Below are positions 7,796 through 16,391 of a stretch of DNA of 64,000 nt, one piece after another. The notes beneath the pieces were generated by a model. The model saw nothing but the letters and a program-made list of their open reading frames with translations, was not told the origin of the DNA and did no database searches. Each line of letters starts with the position of its first letter. Position 1 is the stretch's first letter. Position numbers and translations under genes: made by a program. Source of the DNA: Lysinibacillus agricola (GTDB lineage: Bacteria; Bacillota; Bacilli; Bacillales_A; Planococcaceae). Location: the NCBI RefSeq assembly GCF_016638705.1, contig NZ_CP067341.1, positions 4,405,501 to 4,469,500 on the forward strand, written 5' to 3'.

Positions 7796-8800
7796 TTAAT
7801 CCTCAGCTGGTTGAGAAGCTTGCTTCCAAATATCCCGATTAAAGGATGTTGTTTGTACATTGTTTAAAATCGTTTGAGCTGCACGAATTTGCATATGCTT
7901 CATAGGAGAGGATACTTTCTTTAAATGCTCCATCCACTCTCCATAATTTCGATGATCAACAAATTGAATTCCATAGGGTGACCCTGGATAATCGAAATAG
8001 CCATTCCGTGTTAAAATAACCTTGCGAATTGGCATATTTATTTCGTCCTGTTTAAATAATTGAGTTAATACAGATTCCATGCGATTTAAATTAATTATTG
8101 GATTAAGGACTTTTGAATCCTTCGTTCCTACTTTTTTAATCCAGAATCGTTCACTGCCTCCTACATAAACTGCTTGATTTTCCGCTTCTAGCACTGTTAT
8201 ACAAATACATTCTGTCGGTGACATTAGCACGACATCAAGCTCTATTGGGGCTTTTCTAATTTGTAAAATAGGGTAATAAAAAAGCAAATAATTATCCGGT
8301 AATTTTTGTAACAAATTTCGCAACAAGGGATCACGCATAAAACGTGGATCTACATACGATTTTTCACGTAATGTTGAACTTGCCCATTTCATTTGAAAAT
8401 GGAAAAATTGATCGATAAACATTCGTTTCAATTCATGAATAGATTGCGGTGCATAGACAATTTTGGGTTCAAATGTTAAGGTCGTTTCTTCTTCTGGTAT
8501 GCTCTCTTCATCACTCACCAGCTCATTCGTTATTTCTACCTGTTCAACGTCCTCATTGTCTTCCTTCTGACGACCTGCAAAAATTTTTTTGAATAAAGAG
8601 AATCGCTCTTTCTCTTCGAAAGAATCTTTTTCTGAATCGCTGTCGGCATGTTGCCACTCACTAATTTCTTCTCCTAACTCCCACTGTCGCTTAACACGCT
8701 CCCACTGACTTTTCTTTAAGCGTACAAATTGTGTTGGATATCTTGCTAAATCAATTTGATAGCGCGAGATATAATCTTGTAATTTCACCAATTGTGCCAT
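7796..8800 (-). CDS. NERD-like domain protein of unknown function
   Basis: A 334-residue protein. An N-terminal helical part (MAQLVKLQDYISRYQIDLAR) leads into a very acidic linker at about residues 45-105 (EE/DS-rich). A C-terminal domain follows, with IRKAPIELDVVLMSPTECIC and KVLNPIINLNRMESVLTQLF, reminiscent of NERD (nuclease-related) domains, which often carry the D..(E/L).D block. Catalytic residues cannot be assigned with certainty. GGAGTG precedes ATG 8800. It forms a two-gene operon with the lipid kinase. No membrane segment is seen. Confidence 0.65.
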   Translation of the reverse strand: MAQLVKLQDYISRYQIDLARYPTQFVRLKKSQWERVKRQWELGEEISEWQHADSDSEKDSFEEKERFSLFKKIFAGRQKEDNEDVEQVEITNELVSDEESIPEEETTLTFEPKIVYAPQSIHELKRMFIDQFFHFQMKWASSTLREKSYVDPRFMRDPLLRNLLQKLPDNYLLFYYPILQIRKAPIELDVVLMSPTECICITVLEAENQAVYVGGSERFWIKKVGTKDSKVLNPIINLNRMESVLTQLFKQDEINMPIRKVILTRNGYFDYPGSPYGIQFVDHRNYGEWMEHLKKVSSPMKHMQIRAAQTILNNVQTTSFNRDIWKQASQPAED

Positions 8801-8990
8801 TTTAAGGTCACTCCAATCTTACTTGCCCTATATCTAATTTTGCCACTATTGCTTTGGAAGACATACCACCCGCAAAATAAATAGATACTTGTTCTTTGAT
8901 TTTAAAGTTCCAATCATTCTACAACTGTAGATAATCATCATCTTATATATTTTACATGACGTTCCAGTAGAAAACATCCATAATTTATTC

Positions 8991-9029
8991 AATAGAAAAA
9001 GAGAACTACCCAAGTTTAGGGTAGTTCTC
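8991..9029 (-). terminator. terminator after dat
   Basis: On the minus strand GAGAACTACCC-taaactt-GGGTAGTTCTC is followed by TTTTTCTATTG. Confidence 0.85.
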
Positions 9030-9048
9030 ATCCGCCGGAGGATTTAAC

Positions 9049-9903
9049 TTATTTCGCATTAATAGAAAGCGGTAATTTCGCCTCGAATGCTTGTTGTAAT
9101 TTACGAGTCCATTCACCTGGAACTCCAGCACCAATTTTGTTACCATCAACATCGATAACAGGTGTTACTTCAGAAGATACAGATGACACAATGATCTCAC
9201 TCATTGTTAATAAATCTGCCTTTGTCATTGGTTCTTCAATAACAGGTAAATTAATTTCCTCTGCACATTTTAAAATGACTTGGCGTGTAATACCGTTTAA
9301 AATGAAGTTATTTGCAGGGTGTGTATAAAGCTTACCATCTTTAATGCCGTAAACATTTGCTGATGAACATTCTGTTACGATGTCACCACGATGTAAAATA
9401 GCCTCATAGCAGCCTTTTTCAGATGCTTCCTGTTTTGCCAGTAAAGCACCTAATAAGTTTAAAGATTTAATATCACAACGTAACCAGCGAATATCCTCTA
9501 CTAAGGTAGCCTTAACACCTTTTTCAAAGTTTTCATATGAACGCTCACCAGTTTTAACATTCCCTGTTAATACAGCTGGAACACTTGCATCTGGGAAAAT
9601 ATGATTACGAGAAGTTGTACCACGTGTAATTTGGAAGTAAACATGACCCGTTTCCAAATTATTTTTTTCGATAAGTTCATGTAATAATTTGTGTAATACG
9701 TCTTTAGTATAAGGAATGACAAGACGAATTTTTTCGGCACTCGCATAGAAACGATCAATGTGTTCTTGTGCTGTGAACATATTTCCGTTATAAACTTTAA
9801 TTACTTCATAAATGCCGTCACCAAATTGGTAACCTCTGTCTTCTGGAGATACTGCAATTGATCCTTCTTCAACGATTTGATCATTCCATAATGAATATGC
9901 CAT
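9049..9903 (-). CDS. dat: D-amino-acid aminotransferase
   Basis: A 284-residue fold-type IV PLP enzyme almost identical from memory to the characterised L. sphaericus and Bacillus sp. YM-1 D-amino-acid transaminases. K146 (RCDIKSLNLLG) is the PLP lysine, and the early block EDRGYQFGDGIYEVIKVYNG and FQITRGTTSRNHIFP bind substrate and cofactor. It interconverts D-Ala and 2-oxo acids to give D-Glu, and it can also make D-Asp. It follows pepV by 29 bases on the same strand, with AAGGATG before ATG 9903. This dipeptidase-dat order is known in Bacillus relatives. It may feed D-amino acids to peptidoglycan, including the D-Asp ligase at 2.0-3.3 kb (inference). Confidence 0.95.
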   Translation of the reverse strand: MAYSLWNDQIVEEGSIAVSPEDRGYQFGDGIYEVIKVYNGNMFTAQEHIDRFYASAEKIRLVIPYTKDVLHKLLHELIEKNNLETGHVYFQITRGTTSRNHIFPDASVPAVLTGNVKTGERSYENFEKGVKATLVEDIRWLRCDIKSLNLLGALLAKQEASEKGCYEAILHRGDIVTECSSANVYGIKDGKLYTHPANNFILNGITRQVILKCAEEINLPVIEEPMTKADLLTMSEIIVSSVSSEVTPVIDVDGNKIGAGVPGEWTRKLQQAFEAKLPLSINAK

Positions 9904-9932
9904 TTGTTACGTTCATCCTTTTCATCTTTAAT

Positions 9933-11339
9933 TTATTTGTTTCCTGCAAGTTCAACAATTGCTTCAGCATAAATAGCTGTTGCTTTTATGAGATTTTCAA
10001 TGACGACAAACTCATCCGCACGATGCGCTACGTCAGGTTCACCTGGGAACAGCATGCCAAATGCTACACCCTTTTTCATGACACGCGCATACGTACCACC
10101 ACCAGTAGACAGTAGAGGTGTTTCATAGTCTCCTGTTTGACGTCTATAGATACCTGCTAAAGTCTGGATAAATGCATCGTCCTCGCTTACATAATGAGGT
10201 TTAGAGTCATCTTGAATATCCAATGAGAATCCTTTTGCCACAGTTAAGCGTTGTGCTTCCGTGATTTTTTCATCAAACGGATATGTGACAGAATAGCGCA
10301 TACTAATGACCATGCTGCCACCTTTAGCCACATCGTAGGTTACAATACCTGGATTTAATGTAGTTTTACCAGACATTTCATCCTCGAATTGTAAATCAAG
10401 CTTGTTGCCATAATGGTCTTGATAAAAAACATCTGCGGTAAAGTCGACAAATTGTTTACTTGCCTCTGTCGTCAACTCTTGTTGTAAAAATGCTGCAAGA
10501 TAAACAGCTGCATTGACACCTTTTTCCGGCTCCATTGCATGGGCTGCCTTACCTTTGATAATTATTATATAGCGAGACCCCTCGATTAATAAAGAGCCTT
10601 CTAGCTGATTTTTGCTTAAAAATGTGTGAAAATTCTGTTCGAATTGTTGGGAAACGAACTGCACCGTTGCTTTTGCAAAATCTGGTACCATATTTGGTCG
10701 CTTTCCAGCATTAAATAGTAATAGCTGTTCTTTCGAAGCATCACCTGTTTTATTTTGAGAGAACACTAGCTCGGCAATGCCTTTTTCTGCATTGATGAGC
10801 GGGAAATCCGCATCTGGTGCAAATCCAATCGTCGGCATTTCCTCATGTTTAAAATAGTGGTCGACACAGCGGAAGCCTGTTTCTTCATCCGTACCGATAA
10901 TCATACGTACTCTTTTATGGAGCTCAATGCCTGCATCTTTGACAAGCTTCATGGCCATCCATGCTGCAATTGTTGGGCCTTTATCATCTATTGCGCCACG
11001 AGCAAATAGTTTACCATCTGCTACAGTACCGCTAAAGGGTGGGTATGTCCAATTTGTTTCATCACCAACTGGTACTACGTCAACATGACATAAAATACCT
11101 AATAACTCTTCACCTTCACCCATCTGTATGTGACCTGCATAATTATCAATATTTTGCGTTTGCAGTCCTTCAGCTTGCCCTTTTGCTAATAACCATTCAA
11201 GAGCCTTTAGAGGACCATTACCAAAAGGTACTTCAGTAGTGATCGTATTCTCATCGAGAACACTATTAATTTGCACAAGCTCCTGTAACTCTTGTATCAA
11301 TTCATCTTGCCTTTCTTTTGCAGCTTGTAACCAATCCAT
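9933..11339 (-). CDS. pepV: dipeptidase PepV (M20 family)
   Basis: A 468-residue M20 di-zinc peptidase. It has the first metal block LCHVDVVPVG, RGAIDDKGPTIAA, the catalytic pair GTDEETGFRC and the C-terminal STGGGTYARVMK, all typical of PepV/YtjP dipeptidases that cleave Xaa-containing dipeptides in the cytosol. A longer frame opens at TTG 11357, but that codon lies inside the ribosome site TTGGAGGAGGTACATCGT, so ATG 11339 (MDWLQAAKERQDEL) is chosen. It is co-directional and probably co-transcribed with dat. Confidence 0.92.
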   Translation of the reverse strand: MDWLQAAKERQDELIQELQELVQINSVLDENTITTEVPFGNGPLKALEWLLAKGQAEGLQTQNIDNYAGHIQMGEGEELLGILCHVDVVPVGDETNWTYPPFSGTVADGKLFARGAIDDKGPTIAAWMAMKLVKDAGIELHKRVRMIIGTDEETGFRCVDHYFKHEEMPTIGFAPDADFPLINAEKGIAELVFSQNKTGDASKEQLLLFNAGKRPNMVPDFAKATVQFVSQQFEQNFHTFLSKNQLEGSLLIEGSRYIIIIKGKAAHAMEPEKGVNAAVYLAAFLQQELTTEASKQFVDFTADVFYQDHYGNKLDLQFEDEMSGKTTLNPGIVTYDVAKGGSMVISMRYSVTYPFDEKITEAQRLTVAKGFSLDIQDDSKPHYVSEDDAFIQTLAGIYRRQTGDYETPLLSTGGGTYARVMKKGVAFGMLFPGEPDVAHRADEFVVIENLIKATAIYAEAIVELAGNK

Positions 11340-11545
11340 ACGATGTACCTCCTCCAATGTATTAACATTATTCTACTCTTTACAACATAAATTACAATCA
11401 TCATTCTGACAACTTTTCAAAATCCCACTTCGAACACTACCACATATAGCACGTTTTTCACTTATTCCCACAAAATACTGTATAAATTTTATGTCTTAAT
11501 TGTAAATTTCCCTTGCATTCACTAGAAAATCGACTAGCTTTTCTA

Positions 11546-11576
11546 TATAATGAAGTTATCAGAATAATTGTTCTGA
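11546..11576 (+). promoter_or_regulatory. -10 box and dyad in front of ytzE
   Basis: TATAAT at 11546-11551 is followed by the inverted repeat TCAGAA-taattg-TTCTGA (11559-11576), which would overlap the transcription start. A good -35 at 17 bp is not evident. A 120-base leader follows, with a small hairpin GTGC-actcc-GCAC and a seven-codon frame MSKAATY after AAAAGGGG. The regulator is unknown; autoregulation by YtzE is a guess. Confidence 0.4.
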
Positions 11577-11693
11577 ATATAAATTAGAAAAGGGGATGTC
11601 TAAGGCAGCTACTTATTAGCCTAAGTGCACTCCGCACATATTGTCGTCCGCTAGTCTTTGCCAAGAGAAATAAGATGAAGGAGTGGTTCATTT

Positions 11694-11915
11694 ATGAAAC
11701 CAACTACTGATCGAATGCTTAATCGTATTAAAGACGTGTACATGTTTATTTTAGACAAAGGAACCGTGTCTACACAGGATTTAGTCGAAGAGTTTAGTAT
11801 CACTCCTCGCACCGTTCAAAGAGATTTGAACGTGTTAGCCTTTAACGATTTGGTGATGAGTCCAAGTCGAGGCAAATGGACAACGACGAAGAAAAAAGTA
11901 AAATTGACGTCTTAG
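11694..11915 (+). CDS. ytzE: small DeoR-type helix-turn-helix protein, YtzE
   Basis: A 73-residue protein that is almost wholly a DeoR-family winged HTH: VSTQDLVEEFSITPRTVQRDLNVL (residues about 24-47) contains the recognition helix. There is no sugar-binding domain, so it is a stand-alone DNA-binding module like B. subtilis YtzE. AAGGAGTGG sits seven bases before ATG 11694. Target genes are unknown. A terminator follows at 11954-11987. Confidence 0.85.
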   Translation: MKPTTDRMLNRIKDVYMFILDKGTVSTQDLVEEFSITPRTVQRDLNVLAFNDLVMSPSRGKWTTTKKKVKLTS

Positions 11916-11953
11916 TTTTTACGTGTAACACGTAAAGCATTTTGTATGGGAAA

Positions 11954-11987
11954 AGAATGACCTTTCGTCGTGGTCATTCTTTTTTTG
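11954..11987 (+). terminator. terminator of ytzE
   Basis: AGAATGACC-tttcgtcgt-GGTCATTCT is followed by seven T residues. Confidence 0.88.
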
Positions 11988-12151
11988 TTTTCTTCTATTT
12001 TTTGATCACCCCACAATTTATCAAGCAACCAAGCAAATATGATTTGATTACTTTAAGTGAAATCCCCCTCTAATTAATAAATATTCATTATTTATTGCTC
12101 ATCATCAAAAGCTTAGGATGACATTTTTAAAAAAATATGCCATGTATATAA

Positions 12152-12360
12152 GTTGATCTTCGTTCCGACTGGGCGACTCCTTGGGAATTAGCAATAGAGG
12201 AACGCGAGTGAAGCGGCTCATCGGACGCCCCTAGGAAGCTTTACTCTGTGCGACAACAACAATGTTTTATCTGCGCGAAAGCGAAGCGTCAGCGGCAATG
12301 TTTTATCTGTGCGAAAGCGAAGCGACAGCAACAAAGCGCCCAGTCGGAACGGAAATCAAC
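12152..12360. repeat. GACTGGGCG-type TIR element with nested GCGAAAGC units
   Basis: The left end GTTGATCTTCGTTCCGACTG and the right end (inverse GTTGATTTCCGTTCCGACTG) agree at 18 of 20 shown positions. Inside, after TCGGACGCCCC, are one degenerate and two good GCGAAAGCGAAGCG units (about 12245-12335), so the small repeat has been inserted into the larger one. It separates ytzE from the MFS gene. No other feature was seen in 11990-12480. Confidence 0.75.
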
Positions 12361-12487
12361 CACACTTTATGGTGATGGACCTTATTTAGGCAAAGCCCTA
12401 TATTCGCTAAGAATTTTTCGACTATTTACAATTGATTAACAATCCGTTAAAATCGAAACATTCTACATTTTGAGAGGAGGATTTTCT

Positions 12488-13663
12488 ATGAAACTATCTA
12501 AACTGTTTCATCCACTAGTTTGGATTATTTTAGGTGGAACTGTTTTCACACGCATAGCAAGTTTTATGGCCATGCCCTTTTTAGCAATTTACTTACATAA
12601 TGAAATTGACGCCTCCCCTTTACAAATAGGTTTAACGATTGGTATTGCACCGCTAATCTCCACAGTAGGAGGATTTTTTGGTGGTTATTTAACGGACCGA
12701 TTTGGTAGGAAGCGCATTATTTTGCTTACTATTATTGTTTGGAGCATCGTGTTCTTTGGCTTTGCAACAGCACAAACTGTTTGGTTCTTCGTAGCATTAA
12801 ATGCCTTAAATGGCTTATGTCGTTCCTTCTTCGAACCTTCAACACAGGCATTAATGATTGATTTTACTCCCGCTGACAAACGAAAAAGATTGTTTTCATT
12901 GCGTTACACAGCTATTAACATAGCGGCTGTGATTGGTCCTGTTATTGGTGTTTATATTTCTCAATTGTCTAGCCCAAGTATTCCATTTTTACTGACAGGA
13001 ATTATGTATATTATTTATGCTGTATTTTTATTTTTCGTTTTAAATCGCTATGAAATGCAACAACCAAAAGCTTCAACACCAACAAAAATATTGCAAACCT
13101 TCACGATACTATTGACGAATCGTGTACTACTAAGCTTTATTTTTGGGGCAATTTTAATAAATATTGGCTACTCTCAATTTGATTCAACACTGCCACAAAT
13201 TATTGAGCTTAAAATTGAAGAGGGTGCCAAGCTCTATTCTCTACTAATTTCGTTAAATGCAGCAGTTGTGTTATTACTTCAATTACCGATTAGTATACTT
13301 TCAGAACGTTTTTCATCGACAGCTACTCTTTTAATAGGGATCCTGTTATTTGCATTTGGTCTTTTATTATTCGGCTTCTCAAATAACTATCCGATGTATA
13401 TTATCGCTATGATTATATTTACGATTGGTGAGATCTTCGCTTTTCCGACTATGAATGTCATGATTGATGAAATTGCACCTGATACACAAAAGGCAACCTA
13501 TTTAGGGGCAGCCCAATTTAAAAATTTAGGGGGCTTTATTGGACCAATTATCGGCGGGTGGTTATTAACACACTATATCGATGCAATGTTTGCGGTCATT
13601 GCAGTTCTTGTTTTATGCAGTTGTCTATTTTATAGATCAAAGCTTAAGCCGCAACAGGAATAA
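12488..13663 (+). CDS. MFS transporter, probable drug/metabolite exporter
   Basis: A 391-residue, roughly 12-helix major facilitator. The loop 2-3 signature is GGFFGGYLTDRFGRKRIIL, and the second-half counterpart is less conserved. The length and single-protein organisation resemble DHA-type exporters of the YttB/YfkF kind. The substrate cannot be deduced. The frame opens at a TTG (12470), but GAGAGGAGG lies just inside that extension and ATG 12488 (MKLSKLFHPLVW) is correctly spaced. It is bracketed by two repeat elements and is probably monocistronic. Confidence 0.82.
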   Translation: MKLSKLFHPLVWIILGGTVFTRIASFMAMPFLAIYLHNEIDASPLQIGLTIGIAPLISTVGGFFGGYLTDRFGRKRIILLTIIVWSIVFFGFATAQTVWFFVALNALNGLCRSFFEPSTQALMIDFTPADKRKRLFSLRYTAINIAAVIGPVIGVYISQLSSPSIPFLLTGIMYIIYAVFLFFVLNRYEMQQPKASTPTKILQTFTILLTNRVLLSFIFGAILINIGYSQFDSTLPQIIELKIEEGAKLYSLLISLNAAVVLLLQLPISILSERFSSTATLLIGILLFAFGLLLFGFSNNYPMYIIAMIIFTIGEIFAFPTMNVMIDEIAPDTQKATYLGAAQFKNLGGFIGPIIGGWLLTHYIDAMFAVIAVLVLCSCLFYRSKLKPQQE

Positions 13664-13676
13664 AGTGGCTCATCAT

Positions 13677-13833
13677 CATAACGTGTGGTTGATTTCCGTT
13701 CCGACTGGGCGCTTTGTTGCTGTCGCTTCGCTTTCGCACAGATAAAACATTGTTGCTGTCGCTTCGCTTTCGCACAGATAAAACATTGCCGCTTTCGCAC
13801 AAAGCAAAGCTTCCTGGGGACGTCCGATGAGCC
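13677..13833. repeat. truncated GACTGGGCG-type element with nested repeat units in reverse orientation
   Basis: CATAACGTGTGGTTGATTTC begins the element; the same flank recurs at 38292. After GACTGGGCG come two full copies and a fragment of the GCGAAAGCGAAGCGACAGCA unit, in inverse orientation relative to the left end. The element breaks off at CGTCCGATGAGCC, with no right TIR. The overlapping minus-strand frames of about 80 residues encode only repeat sequence. Confidence 0.75.
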
Positions 13834-13884
13834 AATAAAATGTAAGTAATAGGGCTTTTACGGGAGTTAACTTCAGACAAAAAA

Positions 13885-13957
13885 TCGCTCCATTTCTATA
13901 AGCGATTCCTAGCAATTGAAACACTTGCTTGAACTCACTGTAATAGTAATGGAGCGA
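13885..13957 (-). terminator. long-loop inverted repeat between convergent genes
   Basis: TCGCTCCATT (13885-13894) pairs with AATGGAGCGA (13948-13957) across a loop of about 53 bases, just beyond the GGDEF gene stop. It is a plausible terminator region, though T-runs are weak. Confidence 0.35.
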
Positions 13958-13965
13958 ATGATTAT

Positions 13966-15492
13966 TTAATTATTCAATTGGCTTTCTTTATCGGCAGCAA
14001 CTTCTTCATAACTGGAGTATTGGTCTTTACCAGCATTTTTCGATTGATATAATGCCTTATCTGCACGCTCAAATAAGCTTCTTTCTGATTCATCTGGGTG
14101 AATGCAAATGGCACCACCCATACTGACTGAAAGTACAGACCATCTATCAATAGTGACTTGATCCACATATTTTAAGTGGCGAATTTTCTCCAAAATAGAA
14201 TTTGCTAATTGCTGCATATATTCATCCTTCACGTCATATAAAACAATTGCAAATTCATCCCCACCAAACCTTACAACAAAGCCATTATTTCTCACTTCTT
14301 GTTTTAAAATTCTTGCTGTTTCAATCAGAATTTTATCTCCTTCAACATGTCCAAACCGATCATTTACTTGTTTAAAATTATCTAAATCTAACAGCAATAA
14401 ACCAGGTTGATTCGTCTTTCTTTTTCTTAATAAATTGTCCATTTTTCTAATATAGGTAGCTCGATTATAGACATTTGTTAAAGGGTCGTATGTTGCAAGA
14501 TGAATTGTTTTAGAAAGGAGTTTATTGATGACTAATAGCATGATGAACGAAGTTACTAAGGCAATACCAAGCAACACTTGAAACTGCTTTGTATTTTTAG
14601 CTAGCGCCTTAATTTCAGTAAAATTTCCATATTTCACAAATACAATCCTTTTAGAAGATTCTCCCCGAACCGTTTCTGCTACATATGGTAAAAAACGATA
14701 CTTTTCGATATAGCCATTTCTAAACTCCTTTTGAAATTCCGTTGGCTTCATCGTTTTTTTTGCTAGCTCGAAATGCTCTTGAAAAATTTTCGATTGTTCT
14801 TTTACAGTTATTTTACGGGATTTAAAATCATCAAAGAAAACCCCACCTGCATTTATCGTTTGTACTTCTATCAAATCAGCATATTTATCAATTAGATATT
14901 CAGCAGTCTTTCCAAAGTTAAATGTTTGGAACACAGGATCATCAAGTAAGTCTATACCTAGCTCGAATAAATATTTGTTGTCAGGTGTTGCTAAATAGCC
15001 AAATTTTCGATATCCCCCAGTGGTTGTTGAAATATCTATGCCATCATTGTAGTATTGCCCGCTTGCTCGACGTTCATCTAGTAAAGTAGAAAAACGTTTG
15101 CAGCATTGGGAAAAATTTAACCCTTTATCTTTTTCAAAAGTTGTATAAATTACAGTATTTGATTGATCGAGTATGTACACATCCATACCATGCTCGTTTT
15201 TAATCTTTTGCAAATCCCACGTAGCTATATCTGGATTTTCACCATAATATATAATTAGTTTTCGGAGTGCTACTTCCATTTTTTCAGAAATATTTTTATC
15301 AAAATAAAAATGTGCATTATCTACAGTTTGCATATCTGTCAAAATATGATTTTCAATTAACATTCTATTCGTGGCTTCTTGTTCTTCTATATCTGCCACT
15401 AGTATTTGCCTATTGACATAAAAAATTACAGCAACCAGTATCAATGCAAAAGCAATTAAAGATATTAATAATTTAATTCTCAGGTTTTTCAT
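13966..15492 (-). CDS. membrane-bound diguanylate cyclase (GGDEF) with extracytoplasmic sensor
   Basis: A 508-residue protein. TM1 spans residues 6-26, followed by an extracellular sensor domain of about 275 residues, TM2 at about 304-324, then a GGDEF domain at about 335-495. The active-site motif GGDEF is intact at 410-414 (VVRFGGDEFAIVLYD), with LLLLDLDNFKQVND metal-binding residues upstream, so c-di-GMP synthesis is expected. The usual RxxD inhibitory site is R-N-N-G at 401-404, so product inhibition may be lost. The sensor has adjacent cysteines (C130, C131). GAGGAC precedes ATG 15492. It is monocistronic. Confidence 0.9.
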   Translation of the reverse strand: MKNLRIKLLISLIAFALILVAVIFYVNRQILVADIEEQEATNRMLIENHILTDMQTVDNAHFYFDKNISEKMEVALRKLIIYYGENPDIATWDLQKIKNEHGMDVYILDQSNTVIYTTFEKDKGLNFSQCCKRFSTLLDERRASGQYYNDGIDISTTTGGYRKFGYLATPDNKYLFELGIDLLDDPVFQTFNFGKTAEYLIDKYADLIEVQTINAGGVFFDDFKSRKITVKEQSKIFQEHFELAKKTMKPTEFQKEFRNGYIEKYRFLPYVAETVRGESSKRIVFVKYGNFTEIKALAKNTKQFQVLLGIALVTSFIMLLVINKLLSKTIHLATYDPLTNVYNRATYIRKMDNLLRKRKTNQPGLLLLDLDNFKQVNDRFGHVEGDKILIETARILKQEVRNNGFVVRFGGDEFAIVLYDVKDEYMQQLANSILEKIRHLKYVDQVTIDRWSVLSVSMGGAICIHPDESERSLFERADKALYQSKNAGKDQYSSYEEVAADKESQLNN

Positions 15493-15669
15493 TAACTTGT
15501 CCTCTACTTATTTTCACCATCATTTTTTCTGAAACATTTAGAGATTTATTAGTACCATAGACTAAATAGTGTTTTCTTTAAAAGTCATATCGTAATTATA
15601 CAGTTACTGGTATAAGTATGTATATAAAAAATACCTCGATACTAATCGTCGTTAGCATCGAGGTATTCT

Positions 15670-16383
15670 TTAATCCCTGTTTTGTAAGCAGGCTAGCTCT
15701 TCAGCCGTTAACTCTCGATATTCACCTAATGTTAGCTTGTCATCTAGCTTTAGGCTACCCATCGATAGACGTTTTAAATATGTTACTCGTTTACCAACAG
15801 TCTCAAACATACGCTTGACCTGATGAAACTTACCTTCTTGGATCGTTAACTCAATTTCTGATTGCTGAGCAGATTTTAAGATGATGAGCTCTCCTGGTTT
15901 CGTTATATAACCATCGTCTAGCTCAACACCCTGAGCAAATTTCTCACAGTCTTCCTCAGTCACAATTCCTTCTATTAATGCATAATAGACCTTTGGCACA
16001 TGTTTTTTAGGAGATAATAAATTATGTGCTAATATACCATCATTGGTTAACAGCAATAATCCCTCTGTATCTTTATCTAAGCGACCTACCGGGAAAGGTT
16101 GGAAATGTTGATGTAAAGGCTCTAACAAATCGATGACGGTTTCATCCCGTAAATCTTCTGTTGCAGAAATAACTCCAGGAGGCTTATTCATCATAAAGTA
16201 TACAAATTCTGTATAAACAACACGTTCACCAAAAACGGAGACATTCTGCTTTTCAGGGTCAACATGCAATGCTGCATCCTTCGCATATGCGCCATCCACT
16301 GTCACTGCTTTTTGCTTTAAAAGCTGCTTAACTTCCTTGCGTGACCCATAGCCCATATTTGCCAGTAATTTATCTAATCGCAT
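15670..16383 (-). CDS. ytzG: 16S rRNA pseudouridine synthase, RsuA family (YtzG)
   Basis: A 237-residue protein with an N-terminal S4 RNA-binding domain (residues 1-55, MRLDKLLANMGYGSRKEVKQ) and a RsuA/RluB-type catalytic domain. The active Asp is D103 in GRLDKDTEGLLLLTNDG. It should form pseudouridine 516 (E. coli numbering) in 16S rRNA. AGGAGGT precedes ATG 16383. It lies eight bases after the ytgP stop, so the pair forms an operon as in B. subtilis. Confidence 0.92.
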   Translation of the reverse strand: MRLDKLLANMGYGSRKEVKQLLKQKAVTVDGAYAKDAALHVDPEKQNVSVFGERVVYTEFVYFMMNKPPGVISATEDLRDETVIDLLEPLHQHFQPFPVGRLDKDTEGLLLLTNDGILAHNLLSPKKHVPKVYYALIEGIVTEEDCEKFAQGVELDDGYITKPGELIILKSAQQSEIELTIQEGKFHQVKRMFETVGKRVTYLKRLSMGSLKLDDKLTLGEYRELTAEELACLQNRD

Positions 16384-16391
16384 AGTACCTC

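Noticed and set aside
9858..10115. Plus-strand frame over the dat-pepV junction
   Set aside because: Antisense shadow of two well-identified genes.
13644..13924. Minus-strand frames encoding RKRSDSNNVLS-type repeats
   Set aside because: Product of GCGAAAGC repeat units inside a TIR element, without start signals.
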